This document shows positions 31,471 through 43,249 of a stretch of 64,000 bases of DNA, piece after piece; within the stretch, counting starts at the first letter, position 1, and every line of letters starts with the position of its first letter. This stretch comes from Pomphorhynchus laevis (taxonomy: Eukaryota > Acanthocephala > Palaeacanthocephala > Echinorhynchida > Pomphorhynchidae). The notes below the pieces were generated by a model. The model saw nothing but the letters and a program-made list of their open reading frames with translations, made no database searches and was not told the DNA's origin. The stretch spans positions 1-64,000 of the forward strand of contig WNNJ02003433.1 of NCBI GenBank assembly GCA_012934845.2, in the 5' to 3' direction. A program made the position numbers and the translations under genes.

Positions 31471-32215
31471 GTCTTAGAAGCTTATGGCTAGTTATTTCTA
31501 AATTCAGAGTTCCATGTTGATTTACTAACGAGGATCCATTTCGTCTCTATGTGTAACATATCGAATCACTAGAGAGAATCTTGAATCAACCTTCGCATAT
31601 CTTTATTATCTTTTGGTATGAGAAAATGAATATAAATGACAAAATGTAAATTAGATTAATGAACATAATGGATTGTTTTAATCAACGGCAGCCACAAACA
31701 AAGACTTGAAATATACATGAATTATCGATGTCTTAAACTTAAGACTTTAGGTAGAAACAAGCCTTCGCGAAACAAACGCCCGAAACAAATTACATTCGGA
31801 CGGGCTTTACAGTTTGTTGATCTTAACTTGCAGTATCATCAAACTATTTTTAGTCGAACGTTAAACATACTCGTAATTGACTATGCAGCTACAATTAATC
31901 TACAATACTCGATGATTATTCGCTCTAAAGAATCGCTTATCTAAAATATAGCGTGATTCTTAGTATTCAGTTAACTTGATTTATTATCAGATTATCATCA
32001 GATTGAATTACAACAATCTGATCGTACACTGCCTTAGAAGCTTACTGCTAGTTATTTCAAAATTCAGAGTTCCATGTAGATTTACTAATGTTGATTCAAT
32101 TGCTTCTCAATGTGCAACCTATCGAATCACAAGAGAGAAACTTGAATCGACCTTTGCATATCCTTATGATCTTATGGTTTGTGTTCGCGGCTTTGATGAT
32201 TATAATCTTTAAATA
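31471..32215 (+). repeat. Diverged tandem duplication with a possible hydrophobic C-terminal exon
   Basis: 31471-31621 and 32031-32183 share GCTAGTTATTTC, AATTCAGAGTTCCATGT and ATCGAATCAC with moderate divergence. In the second copy a frame after an acceptor-like TACTGCTAG reads NSEFHVDLLMLIQLLLNV, then NLNRPLHILMILWFVFAALM and a stop at 32213, with a membrane-like end. This could be the last exon of a membrane protein. The first copy has stops in that frame. The evidence is weak. Confidence 0.3.
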
Positions 32216-33372
32216 AATTTCTCGAATTTATCCACAATTATAAAATAACTCTGAATTCTGACAGGTTGCAAATGTCAACCATTCAAAAAACAATGATATA
32301 GTATGTAACTAAACGAAAAAATGTTACCTGACAATCAACGCATAAATCTATTACGTTAGCTGCAAGAGCCAAATGTTAATCAGAATTACGAAAAATATTC
32401 TGAGTAGTAAAGCATTATTTGCGCAAAATAACAGATTACTCGAAACGAGTAAGTGCCAACAATTAACGCTAAATTTAGTTCAATGTAAATTTAGTTACGA
32501 TAATCACTGATTTGGATGAAAATTCAACTTTATGCGTGAATATATAAGATTTAAAGTTCTTCCTACTGTTGGTTCTATTGTAAACGCTAACAGCGGAAAC
32601 ATATGCTTCCAATTGTGCTAAAGGTGCGATGATTTCCCAAGGTCGACTTGTGAAATGTTTTCAAATTACTCTCGTCATCTACACACAGTCATTCGTTTAT
32701 AGAAACCGAGACATAAAATGGATTTTAAGGTTAAGGGTATTATTTTGTGGTCAATTTTCATTGCTGACTTATTAATGCAACATGTTTTGTCATAAAAGGA
32801 AACTGTCAGTAAAAGGAAAATATAAAAAACTACAGCTACATGTTGTAAGTAGCATCGTGTCTTCTCTTTGGGCACTTAACATTAATCTTCTCCAATTATA
32901 CGATGTATCTTTAGTAAATATTGTCTAGAATATTTAATATTTTTTTCGCCGGAAGAACTATAACGATTTTAGCCTTATAAAGAGCTTTACTTGACTAAAT
33001 GCTTTATTTATTTTTTTTAAAGCCTGTAAAGCTTTATTATTAAAAGCTGTTTGCAATTCGAAATCTGCTAAATTTTACTACAATATTGATTGTCTATTTT
33101 CGGAAAATTTTATTTCATTCAAACGTAATTTTAACGGATATTCGTAAATCAAATGAAAATATAAAAAATTTCAATCACATTAAAAAGTGGTAAAGCGATT
33201 AATGAGAATTTAGTACTTATGTAAAGATAATTTAGTACTCATTTAAAGATAATTTAAAAATTTTAACTAGGAAGAAACAAGGTGTCCTCCTGTTGGCATT
33301 GTTCAACAAAACAATTTCGTTGGACTATTAAATCAACTTTTGTAAATCTAAGGTGTTTTCCACATCAAACCA
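32216..33372. other. AT-rich DNA, no gene recognised
   Basis: Only short frames. Nothing repeated within the window was noticed. Confidence 0.35.
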
Positions 33373-35427
33373 AATAAAAAGCTAGTTAGATGAAATAAAG
33401 ATAACTGAAACCTTACGGTTATTATTTTTTATTCTTTAAAAATAAAGATTTTAAGGAAACTGGAAATTTTGGGGAATCAATATCTAATATATTAGTGAGG
33501 ATCACGTTTTCCGCACCAATATTTTTTGAAGAGAAATACAGCATATTCGAAATTTAAAAAATATCCTTCTTTGTTGCTTTTAATCATTATAAATATTTAA
33601 TTTATTTGAAATTTTAGTTGTGTTAATCACACTCATTTGACCAAATTTGTATAACAAGATTTTAAATCAGACTGCGTAAATCTATAAAATACAGATTACA
33701 TAATAGTTACAATTTTAAACATAATAGTAACCATTTTATAATAAAAGGTGTGAAATAGCAGTACTTTAATGAACTTTACAATAAATTCCATTGCAATATA
33801 TTTGATAAAATAATTCTATTATTATATAATTTAGTTTTTATATTTGGGATTTAAAAAAATTTAAATGTTACGAAAGAAGACAGAGTTCATACTTAGCATC
33901 ACATTTGACCATTAATGCTACAATAAATCCGACCAAATATAAAGGAAACATTTTTAGGTGCGGTGACATTCAGTTGACCTAAAAACAATAATTTATTCCT
34001 AGCAAAAGCGACTTGTTTTAATTGAGCAGTTTTAATAAAGTAAGCATCGATTCGGATTATAAACCAAATCAGTAATATACAACTGAAGACATTGCTATAA
34101 AGTAAAAATTGAAAATATTAAATTATAATTTTAATGGTATTATGTTTTAAAAGAAAAAGGGGTTTGAAATCGCACTGTTTCATTCGCTGTTTTTACCCGA
34201 ATTAATATATCGGGGATTGGGATTTGTCGAAACAAGCGGAAAGATAACGTGCTGTGGATTTGTAATGATGATGACCTTGCGAGTGCAAATACAATTTAAA
34301 TTCTTAACTACCACATGGATTTATAGTAAGGTCGAGCCGATTTATTCTATTACAGATTGCAATTTTTCTTACACTTTTGATACAATTTTTTTAATTCTCC
34401 ATTTTTTAATAAAGTTAGCATTGCTTAATAAAGTAAGCATCGATTTGGATTATAAACTAAATCAGTATTATACAACTGAAAACATTGAAACAAAGTAATA
34501 ATGTAAATATTAAATTATAATTATAATTTTAATGGTTTTAATAGTTTTAATAGTATTTTTAATTATTTTCTACATGAAAATGTTGAAAATAATTATGGTA
34601 AAATAATTAAAGCATGGTATTATGTTTTAATGGTATTATTATTTTCTACGTGATTTATTTTAATAGTTACATTTTGAGGTTATCTCTACTAATGCTAAAT
34701 TCAACACATATATCATTCATTTTATAGCTTATGAGTTTCAAAAATCGTAGATTTTCAACTTATGAGATTTGTGACATGAAAACGATTATTCACAGCAATG
34801 CAAATAAAAAGCTAATTGAAGGAAATAAGGATAACTGAAATCTTGCGTTTCTTATTTTTTATTCATTGAAAATAACGATTTTACAAAAACTAAAATCTTA
34901 TGGTGAAGCAAGATCTAATATATAAGTGAGGATCACATTTCCGAACCAATATGTTTCGAAGAGAAATACATGATGGGCAAGAGCGTGATATTTCAGCATC
35001 TACGCCGACCCGGCATAAAGTTATCAAGACAGCACGAATACAGCATATTCGAAATTTAAAAAATATCCTTCTTTGTTGCTTTTAATCATTATAAATATTT
35101 AATTTATTTGAAATTTTAGTTGTGTTAATCACACTCATTTGACCAAATTTGTATAACAAGATTTTAAATCAGACTGCGTAAATCTATAAAATACAGATTA
35201 CATAATAGTTACAATTTTAAACATAATAGTAACCATTTTATAATAAAAGGTGTGAAATAGCAGTACTTTAATGAACTTTACAATAAATTCCATTGCAATA
35301 TATTTGATAAAATAATTCTATTATTATATAATTTAGTTTTTATATTTGGGATTTAAAAAAATTTAAATGTTACGAAAGAAGACAGAGTTCATACTTAGCA
35401 TCACATTTGACCATTAATGCTACAATA
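33373..35427. repeat. Tandem duplication with a sharply conserved 385-bp core
   Basis: 33373-33540 and about 34801-34970 are visibly diverged copies. The following 385 bp (33541-33925 and 35043-35427) look identical. Between the two parts the second copy has a 72-bp GC-richer insertion (34971-35042) flanked by AATACA. Inside the unit a smaller duplication pairs about 34026-34150 with 34405-34530. No protein signal. Confidence 0.8.
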
Positions 35428-36790
35428 GCATTAATGGAGAGATCACCAAGTAGGAGAGAGAAATAATTTTGTCCGAGCACAGATCCTTGAGGAACGCAAC
35501 TGAAGAGAGGAAAGGGTAAAGAAATAAGAATTGGAATAGACACGGAAAGATCGTTAGAGAGACAAGAAGATAACTAGTAGACAAGAGCAGAAGAAAAGTC
35601 ATAATTGTGGTGAAGGCGATGAAAGAGGATGAAATGGTCAGCAATGTCAAGCACATAAGAAAGGTCGATGTAAATTACGACACTGCTGAGTTTATTATTA
35701 CGAGCAAGAAGTAAGTAAGAGAAAATAAGTCAGAGAAAATCTGTTGCAAGCAAACACAGTAGAATAGTGAGATCGGAAACCAGATGGAAAAGGATGATAG
35801 AGTTTGAATATAGAGAGATAGATGTCAACCTGGTTCAAAAAGCTTAGATACAGTTGAAAGGTTAGCGAGAGGGCTAAATTAGGAAGGCAGCAAAGGATCA
35901 AAGGAATACATTTCAAGTAATGGTCGAACTATGGTGGATTTCCAAGCGGGATAAAAATATCAACTTAAAATGAAAGAGTTGAACATTGAAGTTATGAATG
36001 GAGCAAGTTGAATTATTAAAGATTTTAGTATATAAGTAATAAGAGGGTCAGCATATGTTTTGCTTGGTAAAGATAAAATCACAGAAAAACCTTGTCCACA
36101 GATACAGGAAGAATATGAAAGAGTTCAGGCCGATGAAGTTCCAGCGAAAAAAAGATGAGATAAGAGAAAAATGAGTGCCTTAGATAACTGAATCGAGATT
36201 CAAAATAGTCAGATAAGCTGGGATTCAAAGTAAAAATAACGGTGAAGGAAGATCGGTTATTGGGAGCAGCGATTAAATCAAGAACATAATCAAGAATGTG
36301 GGTTGAGGTAAGAGTGCGTAGCGAATACGTGATAGAATAGTTGCAATCGTGAAAAGCGATGATAAATTTTTGGATATCAAGAAACTAAGGACGGCCAAAC
36401 GAATGTTGATATCGTCTAGTGGAAGAGAATAAGAAAAGGAAAGCGAGATATATAAGAGCATATAAGATAATTCAGCAAAGAAAGTATTAGACAAAGAACG
36501 ATATTAACGCATTTTATTCCATTCCTTAGGAATGGAATAAAATGCGTTAATATCGTCATCAAGGCGATATTGTACTTCATCAGAATCAGATTAAGGTATA
36601 TTTTTCAAAATGATGCAACGATCGCGAAAAGCATGACGTTAAGAAGCAGCATAACAGTAAAGAGTACATGGTAGGGCAGACGTGATGTAGTATAGGTGGT
36701 GATGAGGATGGAAAAAATAGTATATGGGTTACCTGAAAAGCTGGAATGTGCCGATTTGTCAGATTAATTAAAAGCATAATGTGAATGCTG
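35428..36790 (-). mobile_element. L2/CR1-like LINE fragment (decayed)
   Basis: Minus strand, from upstream to downstream: FRSHYSTVFACNRF (the QSAYRxGHSTETAL position), VVIYIDLSYVLDIADHFILF (motif A, FDTIDH-type), a short variable stretch, then CVPQGSVLGQNYFSLL (motif B). The break at 35428 comes before motif C. Upstream, 35960-36790 is linker and endonuclease-end sequence with many stops. Junction 35411-35437 is an 11-bp palindrome. The same kind of LINE, with its endonuclease, appears at 63270-64000. Confidence 0.65.
36499..36555. repeat. Perfect palindrome, 28-bp arms, 1-bp spacer
   Basis: 36499-36526 and 36528-36555 are exact reverse complements around T36527. It lies inside the decayed LINE. 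With such long exact arms it must be recent or maintained. Confidence 0.9.
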
Positions 36791-37165
36791 TGTTCAATAC
36801 AATTCAGGGTTTAATTGCATTGAAAAGTTAAGGGTTTGCTTATTGAACTTAGAAGTTTAATAATGGAGCGAAATGCCTTAACATCGTGATCAAGGCGAGA
36901 TTGTACTAATCTTAGGACAATCATTATCGGTAGATAAAATGATGATTATTTCAGTCAACAAAAATTGACAGTCTTGGCGTACCTATAGTTAGTAAGCCTT
37001 CAAAAATGCACGCTTTTATAAAATTTCAGTACGAAGCGCTGAAAATTATTCTAAAGATGTTAAATTTTTTATTTTCTAATAAAAAAACAGCAAGCGAAAT
37101 GTGGTTAAGTAATTTAAGAAAACAAAATTATAGTGCTATAATAAATAATTAATATCAAATTTATC
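36791..37165. other. AT-rich spacer
   Basis: No gene seen. A diverged repeat of AATGCGTTAATATCGT-like sequence (AATGCCTTAACATCGTGATC, 36872-36891) echoes the palindrome arm. Confidence 0.35.
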
Positions 37166-37380
37166 CTAGGTTGGTCACGATTTGCCGTAGCTCGGATGCC
37201 TATGTTATACCGTTCTCGTCCTTATCCAAAATCTTGAAAGATTCGCAGTATTCTTCCTCGCTGTCAGTTTCCCTCATTTTCGTGCATGTCATCTTGAGGG
37301 ATTCGGTAAAGTCAAAGGATCCTTTGTTCTCCGCGACCACAACTTTAATTGTCTCATGTAAAGCAGTTTACGTCGTTATT
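37166..37380 (-). pseudogene. Calmodulin-derived fragment with two EF-hands
   Basis: Minus strand reads LHETIKVVVAENKGSFDFTE, then SLKMTCTKMRETDSEEE, FKILDKDENGIT, stop, ASELRQIVTNLG. This follows calmodulin from the [20 protein letters not shown] loop through MARKMKDTDSEEE and DKDGNGxISAAE to ELRHVMTNLG. The third loop keeps D1, D3 and N5 and the final E. The second loop has lost D1. An in-frame stop (plus-strand CTA at 37200-37202) replaces one loop residue. No intron is visible, so it is probably a retrocopy. The N-terminal hand and the fourth hand are missing. Confidence 0.75.
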
Positions 37381-37479
37381 GACGTAAGGTTTCGTCGTCC
37401 CATATTTGTTCGATGAAATTACAGGACGTCGTTCTCTGTGAGCATATGTTAATCGGGAGGGGACACGATCGCGACTGTA

Positions 37480-38050
37480 GCTACTGCTACTTTGCTGTTT
37501 TTCAATGAAGCTAAAATTGCTCGCGCATTTACGCGCATTAAGGCTATCGACGCTTCCTCGAATATCCTTGTAGCTGCTATTGGATACGGGGTGCCTACTA
37601 ACCGAATTTCAAAAGTGACAATTTTACGGACTAAAGTTTCGTCCCTGTCGTTCCATCCTTCAAAGCTCTCTACTACTGCTGGCCTGAAGTTTTAGCCCAC
37701 GGACTCTACGCGTTGTTTATACTTACGACATTTGACGCCTTCTGCGTAAGCTTGTGCTGTCGAGCTCTGATCGTTGCGGCTATCGATACATAAGTCGGTT
37801 TTAAAGGGTTGTCACCGCGAAATCTACAACCTCGGGTGGGTCCCATAGGGAAGGATATCTGCCGGTTTCTACTGTAAGTCCGGTAGAAGGTAACGCGTTT
37901 CCAACCCCACGTGCATCCTCGCCCTTTATGCGTCGCGAAAGAAAACGTTTAGAATATCATCATGCCTGACGCGTCCGAAGCCTGCGAACTGGCAAGTTAG
38001 AGCGAATGCAGGCGCATTTATAAACGAGACGTCAAAGGACTTCTCCAACG
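37480..38050 (-). mobile_element. Family B RT element, C-terminal remnant
   Basis: Minus-strand sequence matches the end of the 46.3-50.1 kb element: FRPAVVESFEGWND, then ATRIFEEASIALMRVNARAI and LASLKN against CFGGWND and SIALMRGNARAILASLDN there. Upstream CRKYKQRVESVG aligns with RKYRSRMEAAG. The calmodulin fragment begins about 100 bp further on in the same direction. Confidence 0.65.
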
Positions 38051-38239
38051 GCTATAGGTAAGCGAAATGTAAAACAGAAAAGAATAAGAATCTTGAACGA
38101 ATAAAATACAAGTTGACTAAATCACACCCGATGCTAAAAATCAAATTAATCCAAGCGCAAAGAAAATAAACTTCTTGGTTTTCGAATTTACCATTGAAAT
38201 ACACGGATAAGCATCATACATGTAGATAGTTCAGGAGAT

Positions 38240-38700
38240 GCATTGGCAGTAAGATATGTAAAGACTACTAAATATGTATGTAAACGATGCCTTTGTGGTG
38301 ATTATTTTAATTTAGCACGCCTACTCATGTAAACTAGTAATTGCTATAGAGCGACATAATGATGTGCGTGGCGTTATTGCAATCTAACGAAGTGTACATT
38401 GGTGTATCGATTGAGCCAGTACTATCTGTAATACACTCTAGTATTGTTTTTAAGCGTTGAACAACGTCAACAGAAGATAATGCTCGCTTAGACGTGAAAT
38501 GTATAAAACTATCTGGCGGTTAGTATGAGCCTTATATAAAAGATGTTAGTCCAATGCCAATTTTACTCCTACCAACACATTTAGACATCACGAAGAAAAA
38601 CGAGCCAAGTATAATTCGCGATTAGAAAACTCAAAAGGTGCAAATCTTAGTGCAGTAATATTTACTATTGTGGTATAAGATAGTAGTAACTTAATTACTC
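38240..38700 (+). mobile_element. Family A RT element, tail remnant (copy 5)
   Basis: Plus-strand pieces of the nuclease-like tail: KRCLCGDYFNLARLLM, then KLVIAIERHNDVRGVIA (zinc and RHN motif), TTSTEDNARLDVKC (acidic residue) and HHEEKRAKYNSRLENSKGAN. Each aligns with copies 1, 2 and 4. Several frameshifts. The TATATAAAAG at 38534-38543 falls inside this relic. Confidence 0.6.
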
Positions 38701-40590
38701 TTATAGAAACATTGATGAATGATTACAATCAATCGTTAATAATTGTTTATGGTAATATTCATTATAATTAGTTTTAAGTTTTACAACACAAGGTGTCTAA
38801 CCATCTATTGCTGATCTGACATGCCTTATGGTAAAAAGCTTATATTTTTCTGAAACTAAGTTAATAAAGCGATCATTAAAGTTAATCAAATTATGAAATA
38901 AAAATTTTTGACTTCAAATTAACGCTGATAATGTACACGTTTCGCTTAAAAATATTAAACTCAACATGATGATATTTGCTACACTTTTTGAACAGTTATG
39001 AATCAGAGTATCAATAACATCTTAATTGTTAAAGATTAATATTTTAAGCTGCCTGTAACAAAGTAGAATATTAACAATTAACTCTTATACGTTTCGCTTA
39101 AAAATATTAAACTCAACATATTACACTTTTTGAACAGTTATGAAGTTATATAAAGTCGCTAGTAATAAAGTAGAATATGGATTTAATTTAATAATCGCTA
39201 AAGTTCTAGACTTGAATATAGTATTTATTTGATCGCTTGTAACCAAATATTCTGCAATTTATTAATTTCAATGTTTGTTAATGTTTTAGACTTGATTTGA
39301 TTCTAAGACTTAACATATATAAATTTCATAACGATTTATCTTGACATCTAATTACTAAACGTTTAGACACTTTGAATATATATTTTGATTTAAGCGTTAA
39401 AAATGACATTTACTGAATATTTGAAGTATACATGCAAATCTGAAATAACACGATACTATGAATGACATTTGTCAGGAATGTTAAAGAATCTTTGTTTGTA
39501 GAGAATACATAAAAGAAATTTATGTGAAATTGTAAACGTTTAACATCTTTTTCAAGGCTAAAAACATACTGCGTTTGCAAAATAAAATCTCGATTCCAAA
39601 TCGAGATTGAATGCATCAAACTTTTAATTTGAAACGATAGGACTACCATTTAAAATAATAGTAGTAATTTCGTTAGTATAAATACTGATACAAGGAGATT
39701 ATGCATTAGATATCAGACGATCATTTATAAGCTTGAACAAATGTATCATTATTCTGTTGAGATAATGTTTAGCATTTTGTTGCAGAGCAATGTTAAATAG
39801 GATTCGAATTAATAGAATACACAGCCTTATATGCATGTACTGAGATCACATCCTTTAACAATGAAGCAGAAATTTATCTTAAAATTCAATGTTAATTTAT
39901 AAAGATAGTTTTATTCTTGGACTAATTAACTAATTATCGCAAATTTATTCCGGATAGTAAAATATCAATAGCTAACGATATTTAAAATTAATTAATGGTT
40001 TTACAAGAGAGAACTGTAATTGATTTTATTTAAAATGTGACTTTATGATTATATAACAAAAACGTTATAACAAAAACGTTTTTGTTGTTTTTTAAATAAC
40101 AAACACGTTTGACTTACCGTTTGCTCGTGAGATTTTGAAGATTTAAGTGGCTTACTCTGATTAATGTAAAAATCGTGCAACAGTTTCAATATTGTAAAAA
40201 TGTACTGATCACGTTTCTTAAATAGTAAATTTTATCCGGAAGAACGACAAAGTTTTTAAACAGCATAACTATGTACACTTCACTTTTTGTTACGTAGTCG
40301 AATTTGTGAGTTTTTTTTGTTGCGGAGAAGTGATACAAAGACTATTTTTGTAAATGACGTATTTCCTCCGATGAAATTTGATTATCTAGGATCATATTCT
40401 AATACCGATTTTTATTCTAATAAAAATTAAAATTTTAAATAAAATCAATATTTATCAATTGACTAATAAATAATACGATTTTAAAAAAAGAATTATATTG
40501 ATTTTGAATAAAGTGAATTAAATATTATGGCAATTCTTGAAATGCCATCATTTAATGTATTATTTTTTAGTTTAATTGTTTAAACAGTTT
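38701..40590. other. AT-rich DNA with a short tandem duplication and a possible exon
   Basis: 38936-39010 and 39085-39146 repeat ACGTTTCGCTTAAAAATATT and ACACTTTTTGAACAGTTATG. 40118-40156 (minus) is a 39-nt open stretch with CAG before it and GTAAGT after it (SKPLKSSKSHEQT). Without conservation it is only a candidate exon. 40350-40395 is a scrap of the Penelope-associated 3' motif. Confidence 0.3.
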
Positions 40591-40599
40591 AATTTAGAA

Positions 40600-41026
40600 G
40601 GTCACATTTACAGGTTTATATTATTGTGTTGATTTATATATTTTACTATTTTCTGCTTGATATTATTTTTATAGTAACCTAGTTTAAAATATGTATCTAT
40701 TAAATTATTAAAATGATTTTGAAGAAAACCAATATCATTACATATTGTTGCAATTCTTAAAATTTTATTATTTAATGAATTATGTTTTATATTATATGGT
40801 ATGCATGAATGCTCATGCAAAAATATGTTTGTTGTAAATTTAAATATGTCATCTTTACGATATAAATTGAAAGTAGTTTTAATTGATGTTAATTTAATGT
40901 TCATATCTAAATATATACCTTCTTTATCATTAATATTAATTTTATTAGGAATCAGGCTACCTGGATGAATTTGTTCGCTGATTGAATAAAAATTATTAGA
41001 ATTAAATACACATATATTATCAATGT
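40600..41026 (-). pseudogene. Penelope-like RT, C-terminal part
   Basis: 98-residue frame (40608-40904) MNIKLTSIKTTFNLYRKDD to KYINQHNN, with upstream residues to 41026 (ICVFNSNNF region). It is the same protein as at 21416-21889. It is cut at 41026 by the 1.2-kb duplicated block, and no structured 3' motif follows directly. Confidence 0.6.
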
Positions 41027-42225
41027 ATCCATTTAAAGTGAGAATTCTTTCATTTTTAATTTCTATACTAACTGTTCCTTGACATTGGTACTCATTTCAT
41101 CTATTCTCGTACTAACAATAATGTTACTAAGAGGCATATATTTAGCGTAGTTATCTAACTTTTTCTTAACAATTTTCAAAAATTCCGAATTGCATGGTTT
41201 TATAAGATTTTCTCCTATAAAATGATCCTTACCAGTTTTTGCAATAAGCTTAGGAATTTCATAAGTAGACTCAAGAGTACGATTTTCGGTTATGTTTTGT
41301 GCGGCGAATAAATATTTAATCGTAGTCCTTCTTTAAAATTTATCCTTTAGTTCTTTAAAGTAATCTAAACCAAAGTTGATTTAATTTTCATGCTTTGACC
41401 TCAGATGTGATTCAAGACGACATTTTTTCATTGAATCATTACATAAAGATTGTTGACATAAGAGACAGAAAGGCAATCGGATATCATTAGAAGCAGGAAT
41501 GAATCCAAAATTTTGAAAATCCCCGAATACTGGCGAACTGTTTTCTTCTTTTCATTGATCATTTAGTGGGTTCTTAAAAAAGAAAAACTAAAAATGTCAA
41601 GTTCTAAAAATTTATTTCTCATCAAAAAATAGTTCAAATCAAGAGCAACGTTACTTCGAATTATACAAAGAATCTAAACAAACAATTAAAGAAATAACAG
41701 CTAAAATTGTTTTTTTTGCTAAGTTTTTACACCCATATAATATGTTTAACATGTAAAAAATAATGTATAGCCTTAAAACTTTTATAAAACGTTACATCTT
41801 TAAAAATAAAAACGTCTAAACATTTTTTTAAATTCTTGATTTGCACTACCAGAAAACTCAAATGCCCCATGGGTGTGCATACACCCCATATTGGAAAACA
41901 CTGAACTAGTGTATCTTATTATATTAGTTTTTAATATTAGATACAAAATATATATTTTATAATATGTAAAATATATTATATTTATTATCCATAAAAATGT
42001 CACGCTTAAGACTTAAAATTTATTTGTAATATATATTTATATATTTTACTATTTTCTGCTTGATGTTATTTTTATAGTAACCTATTTAAGTCTTGAATTC
42101 TTCCTGAATTATACGTACTTGTCTGAGAGGTTTTTTTCGATATGCACACAGTCCGTCTTTGAGAGATCGAAAGATGACACGGGTCATCAATTTGTGTCAT
42201 CGAAAGATGACACAAATTGATGACC
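41027..42225 (-). repeat. Copy of the 54846-56044 block (5' half of a hAT transposon plus flank)
   Basis: 1,199 bp, nearly identical to 54846-56044 (I count about two substitutions and two 1-bp indels). It contains the N-terminal half of the hAT transposase, its 5' terminal repeat (ending CACTG at 41899-41903), a truncated Penelope end and the 20-bp hairpin at 42182-42225. The transposase is complete only at 54 kb, so this is the derived copy. Confidence 0.9.
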
Positions 42226-43105
42226 ATAAATATGGTATTTTTATAGTAACCCAGTTTAAAATATGCATCTATTAAATTATTCAATTAATTTAGAAGGTAA
42301 CATTTTCAGGTTTATATTATTGCGTTGATTTATATATTTTACTATTTTCTCCTTGATTTTATTTTTATAGTAACCTATTTAAGTCTTGAATTCTTCCTGA
42401 ATTATATGTACTTGTCTGAGAGGTTTCAATGTTTGTATAATTTTCCTTGAAATGGTCACTGAGATTGACCGAAACTTCAAATAAATTATTACTATTTTCG
42501 TGTGAGTAAAATGCTTTTTAAATCTTACATAAGTTGGCACACGAATGTAATCCTTTCAAATTTTCTATTTTGCTCGTGACGTTCATTTTAAAGAGATAAA
42601 ACAAAGTATTAAGACACAAGAGTAGTTTTAGTTGGATATAACAATCGCCATTCGTCAAATGAGTGCTAAATTGTATGATAAAACTCATATTTTAAATTTC
42701 ATAGGTTATTTTGAATCATGTTTATTATATTAACAACCATGAAGTAGATTTTGATATTACCAATATGCTTGAAACTGAGATTATTTCCGTCGAATAATAC
42801 TGGAATCGATCACATCAATGCTACAGTGGAAAGGATGCAAGGTAATAAGTCTAACTATATTTTCAAAATATCAAATGATTGCAACATTTGTGAAATCAAA
42901 TCAGCTAACTAAGTCTACATATTTAATATAATTAAAAAAATAAACAGAACATAATAATACTAAATCAAAATTTAATAATTAAATAATAAAATTAATTATT
43001 GTTTTTAGATTTTCTATAATTTAAATCAAGTTAAAATAAAAAATTGAAATTTAAAATAAACGTCATTTTTATGAATTGACTAATAAATAGCAGACGTTGT
43101 ATCAG
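42226..43105. other. Penelope scraps and AT-rich DNA
   Basis: 42240-42290 and 42300-42440 are Penelope C-terminal scraps (TATTTTTATAGTAACC). The second is joined to TTTAAGTCTTGAATTCTTCC at the same point as three other copies. From 42450 to 43050 nothing is recognisable. Confidence 0.45.
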
Positions 43106-43110
43106 AATAA

Positions 43111-43240
43111 GAATTAGAGGTCATCAGGAGGAACTGCTATGTTATCAGGTTTCGGCCCCTAACTCCTCTACCCAACATAGCAGCGGGGCCAAATACATGC
43201 TAATGATGTATTTCCTCTGAAATAACTATCTAGAATCTTA
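43111..43240 (-). ncRNA. Penelope-associated structured RNA motif (copy 2)
   Basis: Minus sense: hairpin AAATAC/GTATTT, GGCCCC (43185-43190), CTGCTATGT (43175-43183), GGGGCC (43154-43159), ACATAGCAG (43134-43142). Helices 1 and 2 interlock as an H-type pseudoknot. GAGGA in the loop and CCTGA after GGGGCC could add a third short helix. Outer TCAG-AGGA and TCCT-CTGA close the structure. No catalytic activity is known. Confidence 0.55.
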
Positions 43241-43249
43241 TTCTAATAC

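Noticed and set aside
31717-31944. 75-residue plus-strand frame as a gene
   Set aside because: No motif, no duplication of the frame, ordinary AT-rich codon content. Likely chance.
38534-38543. TATATAAAAG as a TATA box of a promoter
   Set aside because: It falls inside a recognisable family A tail remnant (RHND, then ARLD on either side), and no gene follows.
43111-43240. A classical hammerhead in the Penelope-associated motif (CTGATGA and GAAA are both present)
   Set aside because: I tried to pair stems for each copy. The CTGATGA lies in the outer helix, and no consistent GAA and UH strands with matching stems exist across copies. Only the pseudoknot is supported.
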